Made by a program: the position numbers and the translations under genes. Of a stretch of DNA of 50,823 nt, positions 28,032-37,352 are shown piece by piece. Every line of letters starts with the position of its first letter. The first letter of the stretch is position 1. The notes beneath the pieces are model-generated. The model made no database searches. It was not told the DNA's origin and saw nothing but the letters and a program-made list of their open reading frames with translations. The stretch lies in contig REEU01000159.1 in the NCBI GenBank assembly GCA_007694905.1, forward strand, positions 1 through 50,823, in the 5' to 3' direction. The DNA comes from Gammaproteobacteria bacterium. Lineage in GTDB: Bacteria > Pseudomonadota > Gammaproteobacteria > Pseudomonadales > Azotimanducaceae.

Positions 28032-28724
28032 TCAGGCGCGCTTGGCAGCCGTACGCCGCGGCCGACGGGCCTTGGACTTCGTCTTGGCCTTGGCTTTGGG
28101 CTTGGGTTTCGCCTTGGGCTTTGCGGCGCGCGTCTTGCTTTTCGCTGCCCGCTCGATCTTGCGAATCTGGGTGCGCGCGGTCTGTTCCCGCTTGCGTGCA
28201 CGCTTCGCCTCGGCGCGCTTGAGTTCAGCAGCCTTCTTCTTGCGATAGGCTGCAACGGCCTTATCGACCTTCTCACCGATCTTCGCTTCGGCTGCCTTGC
28301 TGGCGGCGTCGGCTTTCTCCTTGATCGCAGCAACCCGGGCTGCAACCTGCGCCTGCGTCTTGGCCTCCTTCAATGTAGCAGAGCTGGTCTTCAGCTTGTC
28401 GCGGAGCGTACGCAGCTTGGCATTGATCTGCGTAGCCTTGTTGCGTGCGGTCCTCGCCGCATTCTTGTCGGCCTTGCGTGCAGAACCCTTCGCCTTGGCG
28501 GCAGCGGCTGCCACTTTCTTCTTCGCTTCAGCAAGCCGCTTGCGCTCAGTCTCGATCTGCTTGCGTGCCGAATCTACGGCTTTTTCCGCACGCACCATCG
28601 CAGCCGATTGGACTGGGGTGCGCTTCGCAGTTGAAGCTTTCCTTGCTGCCGCGCGCTTACGAGGCGTTGCAGCCTTCTTCTTCGTGGTGCGACGTGCAGT
28701 TCCGGTCTTCGGCGCTCTGGCCAT
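28032..28724 (-). CDS. Histone H1-like Lys/Ala-rich protein
   Basis: The 230-residue product is extremely basic and made mostly of Lys, Ala and Arg. The N-terminus (about 1-40) is KKKAATPRKRAAARKAS-like. The middle (about 45-165) is a charged alpha-helical coiled coil with blocks such as RKQIETERKRLAEAKKKVA. The tail is a KPKAKPKPKAKAKTK-type stretch ending TAAKRA. This pattern fits bacterial H1-like or AlgP-like nucleoid proteins, which bind DNA without sequence preference; a role here is inference. The ATG at 28724 has an excellent GAGGAGA site. No enzyme motif is visible. Confidence 0.8.
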   Translation of the reverse strand: MARAPKTGTARRTTKKKAATPRKRAAARKASTAKRTPVQSAAMVRAEKAVDSARKQIETERKRLAEAKKKVAAAAAKAKGSARKADKNAARTARNKATQINAKLRTLRDKLKTSSATLKEAKTQAQVAARVAAIKEKADAASKAAEAKIGEKVDKAVAAYRKKKAAELKRAEAKRARKREQTARTQIRKIERAAKSKTRAAKPKAKPKPKAKAKTKSKARRPRRTAAKRA

Positions 28725-28790
28725 GGTCTTCTCCTCGGCATTGGTGAGATCACCCGACCACAAGAATGCAGCGCTTTGTGATCAAGCGAA

Positions 28791-28796
28791 AGCATA
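28791..28796 (-). promoter_or_regulatory. Candidate promoter for the histone-like gene
   Basis: The minus strand has TATGCT with GTGAAA 17 bases upstream, within the only clearly AT-rich stretch nearby (28785-28825). The rest of the 241-base spacer up to adk contains small palindromes (TGCCAC-C-GTGGCA at 28849-28861) and no gene. Confidence 0.3.
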
Positions 28797-28965
28797 GGCA
28801 ATAAATGAAAAATTTTCACCCCTCAAGGCAAACGAACTTCATGCCAGCTGCCACCGTGGCATCACCCGGTTCGACAGCATGCATGCGAGGTAAAACGAGC
28901 GGAGCTGGCCAAGTAGAGAGCGTGGTGAAATTCACGCCGAGGTTCACACCACTCTCGGAAAGCCT

Positions 28966-29711
<746 letters not shown>

Positions 29712-29820
29712 GCGCACGCAAACACCCTGACAGCATGCTGAGAACGTGGAGCTGGGGAGGTTTTGGCCTGAGTGCGCAGCGCGAATTCAGAGCCTCCCTA
29801 GGGAATTGATCAGCACTGCC

Positions 29821-32058
29821 CTAGCGCGGCCCCCGACGGACATCGATGACGTTCGGGATCTGACTGATTCGATCCATGATGCGCCCAAGCGCCTCCAAGC
29901 CATCGACCTCCAGCGTTGCCTCAATGACCGCAGTCGAGGTCTCTCGATCGGTGCTCGCCGTCGTCGACGACACATCGACGCGTTCGTCGGCGAACACCGC
30001 GGAGACGTCATGGAGCAAACCTGCACGGTTATAGGCACTGATCCGAACGTCGAAGGAGAGGCGATGACCAGGCAGATGCCCCCACCCCACGACAATCACG
30101 CCCCGGCTCTCCTCCCGAACCAGGCGCTGTGCATGAGCACAATCCCGTCGATGCACGACCACGCCCCCATCCGGAACCACCTCGCCGAGGATGGCATCAC
30201 CCGGCTCAGGCCGGCAGCAGGTACCAAACTCGACTGACCGATTGCCGGCACCGCTGACGGCATTGGCCTGCTCGTCTTCGGATCCCGACACGAAGCGCGA
30301 GGGCAGGAGAGACAACTGACTGCCGCCAGCGACCGGATCGGCAAGATGCTGCGCTGCGCGCAACAGGCGCGATGGACGCAGATCTCCAGCACCAACAGCA
30401 CAGAACAGCTCATCGACACCCTGGAACCGCAGCGCTTCCGCCAATCTCGGGAGATCGTCGCGGCTGATGGCCATGCGCTCGAGTTCGCGCAGGACGGTGA
30501 TCCGGCCGTCCGCGAGATTGCGTTCCCGATCGCGGGCACGGAAGTAGGCCTGCACCTTGGCCCGCGCCCTGGAGGTGCGGAGGAAACCCAGGTTTGGGTT
30601 GAGCCAGCTCGGGGATGGCTCCGCATCGTCGTCGGTGAGAATTTCCACCTTCTCGCCTGTCCGCAGTGGGTAATTCAGCGGGACGATGCGCCCTTCCACG
30701 CGCGCGGCGCGACAGCGATGACCAATTTCGGTGTGGATGCGATAAGCGAAATCCAGGGCGGTCGATCCCGGTGCCATGTCGAGTACGTGACCTTCCGGGG
30801 TGAGGACGTAGATCCGCTGCTGATGAAACTCCCGACGCAGGCTCTCACCGAGCTGGCCGAGATCACCGAGTTCCTCCTGCCACTCGAGCACCTGCCGCAG
30901 CCAAGCCACCTTCTCTTCGTAGGAGCGATCCAGGGTGACATCGCTACCTTTGTAAGCCCAATGTGCGCACACGCCGAGCTCGGCTTCTTCATGCATCTCG
31001 TGAGTCCGAATCTGGACCTCGAGGTGCTTGCCCTCCGGGCCGATCACCGCTGTATGGATCGACCGGTATCCATTCTCCTTCGGCGTCGCGATGTAGTCAT
31101 CGAACTCGTGGGGGACATGACGCCACAAAGCATGAACCACGCCCAGTGCGCCATAGCAGTCACGCAAATGTTGAACCAGTACGCGGACCGCACGGACGTC
31201 GTAGATCTGGGCAAAGTCCAAGCCCTTCTGCTGCATCTTCCGCCAGATACTGTAGATGTGCTTCGGCCGGCCCTCGATTGCCGCGTGGATCCCCGCATCC
31301 TCGAGCGCTTGCTGCAGAACATCGATGACGTTCTCGATGTAGACCTGGCGAGCTTCCCGGCGCTCCTGAAGCAGTGCAGCGATGCGTCGATACGCATCCG
31401 GTTCCAGGTAGCGGAACGAGAGGTCTTCGAGCTCCCACCGCAGCTGCCCGATCCCGAGACGATGCGCCAGTGGGGCGTAAACATCGGCCACTTCCCTTGC
31501 CACGCGCTCCTGTCGCTCGGGACTTGCAGACCGGACGGAACGGATGACGCAGGTCCGCTCGGCCAGCTTCAACAGCGCGACCCGGACGTCGTCGACGAGC
31601 GCGATCAGCATCTTGCGAACGTTCTCGATCTGCTCCTCGGCATTGCCAAGCAGACGCGGTGCAGAGGTCAGCTGCAGGGCACTCACCGCCGCCATCCGGA
31701 GCACGCCTTCAATCAGCGATGCGACGACGGCACCGAACTCGGCCTCGACCTCCTGTAGGTCGAGCTTGCCTTCCCGCACGGCGCGGTAGATCACCGCAGC
31801 GATGAGACCATCCTCGTCCACGCCGAGATCTGTCAGCATGTCCGCCATCTCGAGCCCCATCTCGAGGCTCGACTCGCCGGATGCCCAGCGCCGGCCCTCC
31901 GCGTTCGCCGCGCGCTCCGCGTCACGCGCGCGTTCGCACGCTGCGAGCAATCGTTCCGGATGGGGCAGATGAATGCGCCGGCGACGCGCCTCGACCCAGG
32001 CATGAAGATCAACGTTGCCGTCTTCCGCCAGGGGCCGGTCCTGTCTCACCTTGACCAC
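29821..32058 (-). CDS. relA: (p)ppGpp synthetase RelA
   Basis: RelA makes the stringent-response alarmone on stalled ribosomes. The 745-residue length matches E. coli RelA (744). It has a degenerate HD domain (IAAVIYRAVREGK in place of the catalytic HD pair), an active-looking synthetase domain (RPKHIYSIWRKM, YDVRAVRV, NGYRSIHTAVIGP), a TGS domain (IYVLTPEGHVLDM), the Cys-Cys motif GTCCRPEPGD near residue 614 and a C-terminal ACT domain. So it should synthesise but not hydrolyse ppGpp. The GTG at 32058 follows GAGG and lies seven bases after rlmD; the frame remains open upstream inside rlmD. Confidence 0.95.
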   Translation of the reverse strand: MVKVRQDRPLAEDGNVDLHAWVEARRRRIHLPHPERLLAACERARDAERAANAEGRRWASGESSLEMGLEMADMLTDLGVDEDGLIAAVIYRAVREGKLDLQEVEAEFGAVVASLIEGVLRMAAVSALQLTSAPRLLGNAEEQIENVRKMLIALVDDVRVALLKLAERTCVIRSVRSASPERQERVAREVADVYAPLAHRLGIGQLRWELEDLSFRYLEPDAYRRIAALLQERREARQVYIENVIDVLQQALEDAGIHAAIEGRPKHIYSIWRKMQQKGLDFAQIYDVRAVRVLVQHLRDCYGALGVVHALWRHVPHEFDDYIATPKENGYRSIHTAVIGPEGKHLEVQIRTHEMHEEAELGVCAHWAYKGSDVTLDRSYEEKVAWLRQVLEWQEELGDLGQLGESLRREFHQQRIYVLTPEGHVLDMAPGSTALDFAYRIHTEIGHRCRAARVEGRIVPLNYPLRTGEKVEILTDDDAEPSPSWLNPNLGFLRTSRARAKVQAYFRARDRERNLADGRITVLRELERMAISRDDLPRLAEALRFQGVDELFCAVGAGDLRPSRLLRAAQHLADPVAGGSQLSLLPSRFVSGSEDEQANAVSGAGNRSVEFGTCCRPEPGDAILGEVVPDGGVVVHRRDCAHAQRLVREESRGVIVVGWGHLPGHRLSFDVRISAYNRAGLLHDVSAVFADERVDVSSTTASTDRETSTAVIEATLEVDGLEALGRIMDRISQIPNVIDVRRGPR

Positions 32059-32065
32059 GACGGCC

Positions 32066-33415
32066 TCAGCCCGGCTCGAACACGGCGATGCTTTCGACGT
32101 GCGCCGTATGCGGAAACATATCCAGAATACCTGCTGTGGTGAGCATGTAGCCTCCTTCGGCGAACAGACGTGCATCGCGAGCCAGCGTAGCCGGATGACA
32201 GGACACGTACACGACGCGACGCGGCGCCATGGACGCTATGTCGCGGGCGATGTTCTCGGCACCGGAACGGGGAGGATCAAGTAACAGCAGGTCTGCGGCA
32301 GGCAGAGTACGGACGTCGAAGTCACCAGCGTAGAGATCAGCCACCACGAACTTCACGCTGCTGCCGCCGAGGGCTGCGGCATTGGCCATGGCATTGTCCT
32401 GCGCCCTGAGCACCAGCTCTGCACTCCCTTCCACTCCCGTCACGGCTGCAGCCCTAGACGCCAGCGGCAGCGTAAAATTACCGATACCACAGAACAGATC
32501 AAGGACGCGGTCCGTCGTCCGGGGGCTCAGAAGGTCCACGGCCAGGGACACCATGCGTCGATTGACGGCCGGGTTGATCTGGATGAAGTCGAGGGGATGA
32601 AAGGCGAAGCGAAGGTCGAATTCCGGCAATCCGTAGTGCAGATACTCAGACCCATGCTCCGGCCACAGCCGATGCACCGTTTCCGGACCGCCCGGTTGGA
32701 GATACAGCTGCCAACCGGATTTCGCGGCATGCTGCAGAAGACGCTCGCGATCGGTCGCTGACAGCGGCTCGAGGTGACGCAGGACAATGGCGGCGTCATC
32801 GTCACCGCATGCCATCTCGAGCTGGGGAACCGCTGCCGCGGTATCCAGGGATCCGATCAGGCGCTTCAGGTCGGCGAGATGCTCACCGACGGCCGGCGCG
32901 AGAATTCGGCAGGCGTCCACGTCCGCGACCCGGGACGAGGCCGGCTCCCGAAATCCAATCAGCGCACCCCGACCCGGTACGCATCGCACCCCGAGGCGCG
33001 CCTTATGGCGGTAGCCGGTGACCGGGCCAGTGACATCGGGCAGCCAGCGCGCCGGCCCGACCACGCCTTCGGCAGCGAGCAGGGCGGCAAGGTGCGCACG
33101 CTTAAGGTCACGCTGGGATGCGGGGGCGAGATGCTGCAGCACGCAGGCGCCACAGCGGGCGGTCCACGGGCAGGGCGGCGGGACGCGATCAACATGTGGC
33201 TGCCAGAGCACTTCTGCCTGGCCCTCGAGCTGTTTGCGACGACGACGCAGAACGCGAACCGAGACCTGCTCGCCGGGCAGCGCACCGCGAACCCGAAGCT
33301 TGAAGCCATCTGCTTCCGCGAGACCGATACCGTCGCTATCAAGCTCGGTGACCATCACGCGTTCATGGCGGTCGAGTCGACGTTTGCGCCCCATCAGGCG
33401 CTGCGCCCCAAGCAT
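32066..33415 (-). CDS. rlmD: 23S rRNA m5U1939 methyltransferase
   Basis: RlmD methylates U1939 of 23S rRNA. The protein is about 449 residues: an N-terminal TRAM domain, iron-sulfur cysteines C82, C88, C91 and about C169, the SAM motif DLFCGIGNFTLPLA, DPPRSGA, and the catalytic cysteine in VSCHPATLARD (about 406) with a late HVES glutamate. The start could be the ATG at 33415 or seven codons later; neither has a good ribosome site. It is followed by relA, the same order as in E. coli and pseudomonads. Confidence 0.95.
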   Translation of the reverse strand: MLGAQRLMGRKRRLDRHERVMVTELDSDGIGLAEADGFKLRVRGALPGEQVSVRVLRRRRKQLEGQAEVLWQPHVDRVPPPCPWTARCGACVLQHLAPASQRDLKRAHLAALLAAEGVVGPARWLPDVTGPVTGYRHKARLGVRCVPGRGALIGFREPASSRVADVDACRILAPAVGEHLADLKRLIGSLDTAAAVPQLEMACGDDDAAIVLRHLEPLSATDRERLLQHAAKSGWQLYLQPGGPETVHRLWPEHGSEYLHYGLPEFDLRFAFHPLDFIQINPAVNRRMVSLAVDLLSPRTTDRVLDLFCGIGNFTLPLASRAAAVTGVEGSAELVLRAQDNAMANAAALGGSSVKFVVADLYAGDFDVRTLPAADLLLLDPPRSGAENIARDIASMAPRRVVYVSCHPATLARDARLFAEGGYMLTTAGILDMFPHTAHVESIAVFEPG

Positions 33416-33498
33416 TGCTGCAGGAGCAGCGTCGCAGCGGTCACGATGTGATCGGCGCCGCTGAAGGCGCCGATTCCAAGGCCAGGCGACATAGGCAC

Positions 33499-34413
33499 TC
33501 AGGCCTCGGGCGAGAACACGCCGGTGGACAGATAGCGATCTCCTCGATCACAGACGATGGCCACGATGACGGCATGCTCCACCTCGGCCGAAAGGCGCAA
33601 CGCAGCGGCGATGCTGCCGCCTGAGGACACGCCGGCGAAGATGCCCTCCTCCCGCGCCAGACGACGCATGGTCTGTTCCGATTCGCGCTGACCGATGTCC
33701 ATGACCCGATCGACGCGCGCACGGTCGAAGATCTTCGGCAGGTAGGCCTCAGGCCAGCGGCGGATGCCGGGGATCTGGCTGCCGTCCTGAGGCTGTAGGC
33801 CGACGATCTGAATATCGGGATTCATCTCCTTGAAGAACTGGGAGCAGCCCATGATGGTGCCGGTGGTGCCCATGGACGCAACGAAGTGCGTGACTGCGCC
33901 CCCGGTCTGCCCCCAGATCTCGGGGCCCGTTCCCTCGTAGTGGGCGGCGGGATTGTCCGGGTTCGCGAACTGATCGAGCACCCGTCCTCGCCCTTCGGCC
34001 TGCATCCGCTCGGCGAGATCGCGGGCGCCCTCCATGCCCTCTTCCTGGGACACCATCACCAATTCGGCGCCGTAAGCCGCCATGGCCGCCTTGCGTTCGT
34101 CGCTCATGTGGGAGGGCATGATCAGCACCATGCGATAACCGCGGATTGCTGCCGCCATGGCCAAAGCGATACCCGTATTGCCGCTGGTGGCCTCGATCAG
34201 GGTGTCGCCCGGCTGGATCTGTCCCCGTTCCTCGGCCCGGCGGATCATGTTCATCGCAGGTCGATCCTTGACTGAACCGGCCGGGTTGTTGCCTTCGAGC
34301 TTGGCGAGGATCAGGTTGGAGGTCTCGCCCGGCATACGCTGCAGGCGCACGAGGGGCGTATGGCCGACCACGGCCTCGACGGTGGGGTAGTTTGGAGCGT
34401 GCGGGTGTGCCAT
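33499..34413 (-). CDS. cysM: Cysteine synthase B
   Basis: CysM makes cysteine (or S-sulfocysteine from thiosulfate) from O-acetylserine. The 304-residue PLP enzyme has the lysine K49 in NNPAGSVKDRPA, the phosphate-contacting TSGNTGIAL loop, and the CysM-type GTGPEIW and SSGGSIAAAL segments. It lies upstream of rlmD on the same strand and is divergent from the hybrid kinase. Confidence 0.95.
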   Translation of the reverse strand: MAHPHAPNYPTVEAVVGHTPLVRLQRMPGETSNLILAKLEGNNPAGSVKDRPAMNMIRRAEERGQIQPGDTLIEATSGNTGIALAMAAAIRGYRMVLIMPSHMSDERKAAMAAYGAELVMVSQEEGMEGARDLAERMQAEGRGRVLDQFANPDNPAAHYEGTGPEIWGQTGGAVTHFVASMGTTGTIMGCSQFFKEMNPDIQIVGLQPQDGSQIPGIRRWPEAYLPKIFDRARVDRVMDIGQRESEQTMRRLAREEGIFAGVSSGGSIAAALRLSAEVEHAVIVAIVCDRGDRYLSTGVFSPEA

Positions 34414-34485
34414 GACGTGCAGGGCTCAAGCGGGCCGGGCAGGCATGATACGCCGCGAGACAACCCCTTGCGAAATTCCGGATGC

Positions 34486-34502
34486 TAATATGCCCATGGG
34501 CA
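34486..34502 (+). promoter_or_regulatory. Candidate promoter with overlapping palindrome
   Basis: In the cysM/kinase divergent spacer, TGC-TAATAT resembles an extended -10, and the 12-base perfect palindrome TGCCCATGGGCA (34491-34502) overlaps it. A partly related ATATGCCCGTGCATGC follows. Together they look like an operator over a promoter; the regulator is unknown. The remaining spacer to 34669 shows no gene. Confidence 0.35.
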
Positions 34503-34669
34503 GGGAGCATATGCCCGTGCATGCAGGTAGCGCCGAACGACCGGCGCTGGAAGCGGTTTTCGCCGTACCGCAGCATCGAGACCGATTTCGCGCAGATCCG
34601 CGATCGGCATACGCGAAGCTGTTCATGATGAGCACCCTCGCGTCTCGCTGGACATGTAAGGAGCCGGGA

Positions 34670-36583
34670 ATGCTCCTGTCAGCCCTCATCGCGGTGTGCG
34701 GCGCGCTGTTCGTCGCATCGATTCTTATCAGTCCCGGAACCGGACGGCATTACCCACCGCCCATGGGTACCCGGCTTCGACGCTGGCGCCCCCGCGCCGA
34801 TGATCTACTTGGCTCCGGGCGCAGCACCCGGAGCGAACGACGTTCGTTGCAACTGCAACTGCGCGCAAGCGGCGAACTGGTCGCTGCGCTGGCGCATGAA
34901 ATTCGCAGCCCTCTGCAGGGTGTGCTCGGCATGGCTGAAGTGCTGGGCAAGGGGGAACGGGATCCGGAGCGCAAACGCCTGCTCATCGACATGCGTCGCT
35001 CGGCGCTGCATATGCTGCACGTGATCGACGACAGTCTCGAACTCGCCCGGCTGCAGCACCAGCAACCCCAGGCAGAAACACGACCCTTCCGGCTGGAAAC
35101 CGTACTTGCCGACGTCCTCGCCGGCTGCCGGCCGCTACGCGCCGCACGGGTGGAGCTCGCCGTTGATGTGTCTCACACAACGGCCAGCCACTTCGCAGGC
35201 GATCCTGACCGCTTGCGCCAGATCCTGACGAACTTGATGACCAACAGTCTGGCCCGTACCCGTGCCGGCCACGTCCTGCTCGCTGCGTCAGGCCACCCGG
35301 ATGCGCTGGAGCTGTGGGTACAGGACACCGGACCAGGCATCCCGCAACGGCTTCAGGGACAACTCAGCGGCCCCTTTGCCCAGGGCCGAGGGTCGCCGGG
35401 CAAGGCAGGAATGGGGCTCGCCATTGCCGGCGGACTCGTGCACGCACTCGGCGGCCAGCTGACGCTTCACAGCCAGCTTGGCGAAGGTACGGGGTTTCGG
35501 GTGCGGATACCGTTCCGCCCCCTGTCCAAGCCCTGCAATCAACCGCTCGAACACGCGAGGCGGGTGGGACTGGCCGAGGAGAACCTGCTGCACCGCCACA
35601 TCGTCCTCGGGTACCTCCAGCGCTGGAACATGGCCGTCACCGAATTCGAGTCAGCGGCGAAAGTAGGCGACTGGCTGCAGGCGCCCACTCCGCTGCATGC
35701 CCTCGTCATTTCCCTTGAGTGGCTCGAGCGCAGTGGCGTCGCAGATGCGCTGCGCCGGTACTGCCACCGCCATGATGTGATGCTCATCGTTCACGGTGAT
35801 CCCGACGACCCGGCGTATCCGGTAGCCGAGCAATCGTCGTCGCGGCTCTGGCCCAGACCGCTGCTAGCAGGCCAACTGTCCGCCGCGCTCGATTCCAATG
35901 CCAGCCAGCCGGGGAGGACGCCTCGAAGCTCTGGCAGGGTCCTTGTCGTGGATGACAATCCGCTGGTGCGCACCCTGCTGGCGGATACATTGACTGCGCT
36001 CGGATGCTCACCGGTCATGGCCCACGATGGTCCGGCCGCCATCCGTGCGGCCGAATTCGGAGCAAGCTTCGACCTCGTCCTGCTCGACCGCAACATGCCC
36101 GGACTCGACGGTTTGAATACCGCGCGCGCCCTGCGCCATCAGTCGGCAACTCAGGACGCAAAGCTGGTCCTGCTCGTCAACGACAGCGACGAAGCCGCTG
36201 CCGCCACGGCAGGCACCTTCGATCAAGTCCTGATCCGGCCCCGCGGCCGCGAAGCGCTCGAATGCGGCCTCCGAGCGCTACTGCGTGACCAGCATCCCTC
36301 CGGTCTGCGTGCTGCCGCCCCCATCCCCCGGCACGTGCTCGAAAACAGTCTGCGGGAGGATCTCGAACGACTTGCACAGGGCCTCGCCGCGGGCGATGCA
36401 GGCATCGTGCGCGATCAGATCCATCGCATGCGCGGAGCACTGCATCTGTTTCCAGCGCCCCGGCATGAACGCTGGCTGCATGCGCTCGCCAGCGCTGCGC
36501 TCGGCTGGAACGGGGCACGAACACCCGAAGCGCTGCACAGGGCGCTTGACGATGCCCGGGAAGCACTCGAACGATTGCCGTGA
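34670..36583 (+). CDS. Hybrid sensor histidine kinase, BarA/GacS locus
   Basis: The 637-residue product has one membrane helix (about 2-21), a short basic linker, a HisKA domain with H76 in ALAHEIRSPLQG, an ATPase domain with DRLRQILTNLMTNSL and VQDTGPGIP, a degenerate receiver (about 310-405) lacking the phospho-acceptor Asp, a true receiver (about 418-535: VLVVDDN, D473 in LLDRNMPGLDG) and an HPt domain with H585 (IHRMRGA). In the true receiver the usual late Lys is Arg (LIRPRG). The place beside cysM and rlmD-relA matches barA/gacS, but there is no periplasmic sensor or HAMP domain. The ATG at 34670 has GGAG at a good distance. Confidence 0.85.
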   Translation: MLLSALIAVCGALFVASILISPGTGRHYPPPMGTRLRRWRPRADDLLGSGRSTRSERRSLQLQLRASGELVAALAHEIRSPLQGVLGMAEVLGKGERDPERKRLLIDMRRSALHMLHVIDDSLELARLQHQQPQAETRPFRLETVLADVLAGCRPLRAARVELAVDVSHTTASHFAGDPDRLRQILTNLMTNSLARTRAGHVLLAASGHPDALELWVQDTGPGIPQRLQGQLSGPFAQGRGSPGKAGMGLAIAGGLVHALGGQLTLHSQLGEGTGFRVRIPFRPLSKPCNQPLEHARRVGLAEENLLHRHIVLGYLQRWNMAVTEFESAAKVGDWLQAPTPLHALVISLEWLERSGVADALRRYCHRHDVMLIVHGDPDDPAYPVAEQSSSRLWPRPLLAGQLSAALDSNASQPGRTPRSSGRVLVVDDNPLVRTLLADTLTALGCSPVMAHDGPAAIRAAEFGASFDLVLLDRNMPGLDGLNTARALRHQSATQDAKLVLLVNDSDEAAAATAGTFDQVLIRPRGREALECGLRALLRDQHPSGLRAAAPIPRHVLENSLREDLERLAQGLAAGDAGIVRDQIHRMRGALHLFPAPRHERWLHALASAALGWNGARTPEALHRALDDAREALERLP

Positions 36584-36596
36584 AGGCCGCTTCGCA

Positions 36597-37340
36597 TCAG
36601 GGTCGCTGGTCATCGCCTTCGACCGCCTGCCAGCGCCGGAACAATGCCCGCGAATGCAGCGGCCGACCGCCAAGGTGGCCCGCCAGGGCCAGCCGCGTCA
36701 GCCGCTTGGCCGTGTGCAGAACCGCCGGTTCGGAGAACGCATCTGCGGCCAGGGCAAGCAGATGCGCGCCCTCGAACTCCAGCTCGTAACCCGCATCGCG
36801 CACCGTGTCGCCGACGACGGCAAGCCCCTCATCCGGAATCAACGTGTAACGCCGCGCCGCTTCCACCGCGCGACCCTGAACATCCTGGTCGAGGGGAAAC
36901 CCATACCCGAGTGCCACCAACAGCCGCAGTTCGAAGCGGCGCAGGGCAGGCTCCATGTCCCGCGCCGCGTGCTGCGACTCGAGATGGGCCAGGCGGGCGA
37001 GGGTGCCGGCATAATCGCTGAAGATTTCCGGCTGGGCCTCGTCACGCTGTAGCAGGCGCAGCAGCAACTCATTCAGATACAGTCCGGCGAACAGGCGCTC
37101 TCCGCGCAGCAGCAGTGCCTGCTCCGGTTCGGCACTGGTCAGGCTCTTGAGTTCACCCCGGCCACGAAAGGCAACCTGAAGCAAAGAGAACGGCTGGAGG
37201 ACTCCGGCGGCGCCCCGCCGCCCGCGGCGGCCACCGCGCGCGACGACGCCTACCCGACCATGACTCGGCGTCAGCAACTCCGCGATGAGGCTGGTCTCCC
37301 GCCAGGGTCGAGTGTGCAGCACGAATGCCGGCTCGTTCAT
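36597..37340 (-). CDS. recO: DNA repair protein RecO
   Basis: RecO helps load RecA on SSB-coated single strands together with RecR. The 247-residue product has the N-terminal OB fold (AFVLHTRPWRETSLIAELLT, GRVGVVARGGR) and the helical C-terminal domain; no zinc cysteines are present, as in many proteobacterial RecO proteins. It closes the lepA-lepB-rnc-era cluster twelve bases after era. pdxJ, often next, is absent; the kinase gene is convergent 13 bases away. Confidence 0.92.
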   Translation of the reverse strand: MNEPAFVLHTRPWRETSLIAELLTPSHGRVGVVARGGRRGRRGAAGVLQPFSLLQVAFRGRGELKSLTSAEPEQALLLRGERLFAGLYLNELLLRLLQRDEAQPEIFSDYAGTLARLAHLESQHAARDMEPALRRFELRLLVALGYGFPLDQDVQGRAVEAARRYTLIPDEGLAVVGDTVRDAGYELEFEGAHLLALAADAFSEPAVLHTAKRLTRLALAGHLGGRPLHSRALFRRWQAVEGDDQRP

Positions 37341-37352
37341 GACTCCGGGCTA

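Noticed and set aside
30346-31758. 470-residue plus-strand open frame antisense to relA
   Set aside because: relA is well supported over the whole span; the antisense frame has no recognisable protein pattern.
29821-32058. Bifunctional SpoT-type enzyme
   Set aside because: The HD hydrolase motif is degenerate, the length matches RelA, and the rlmD neighbour fits relA.
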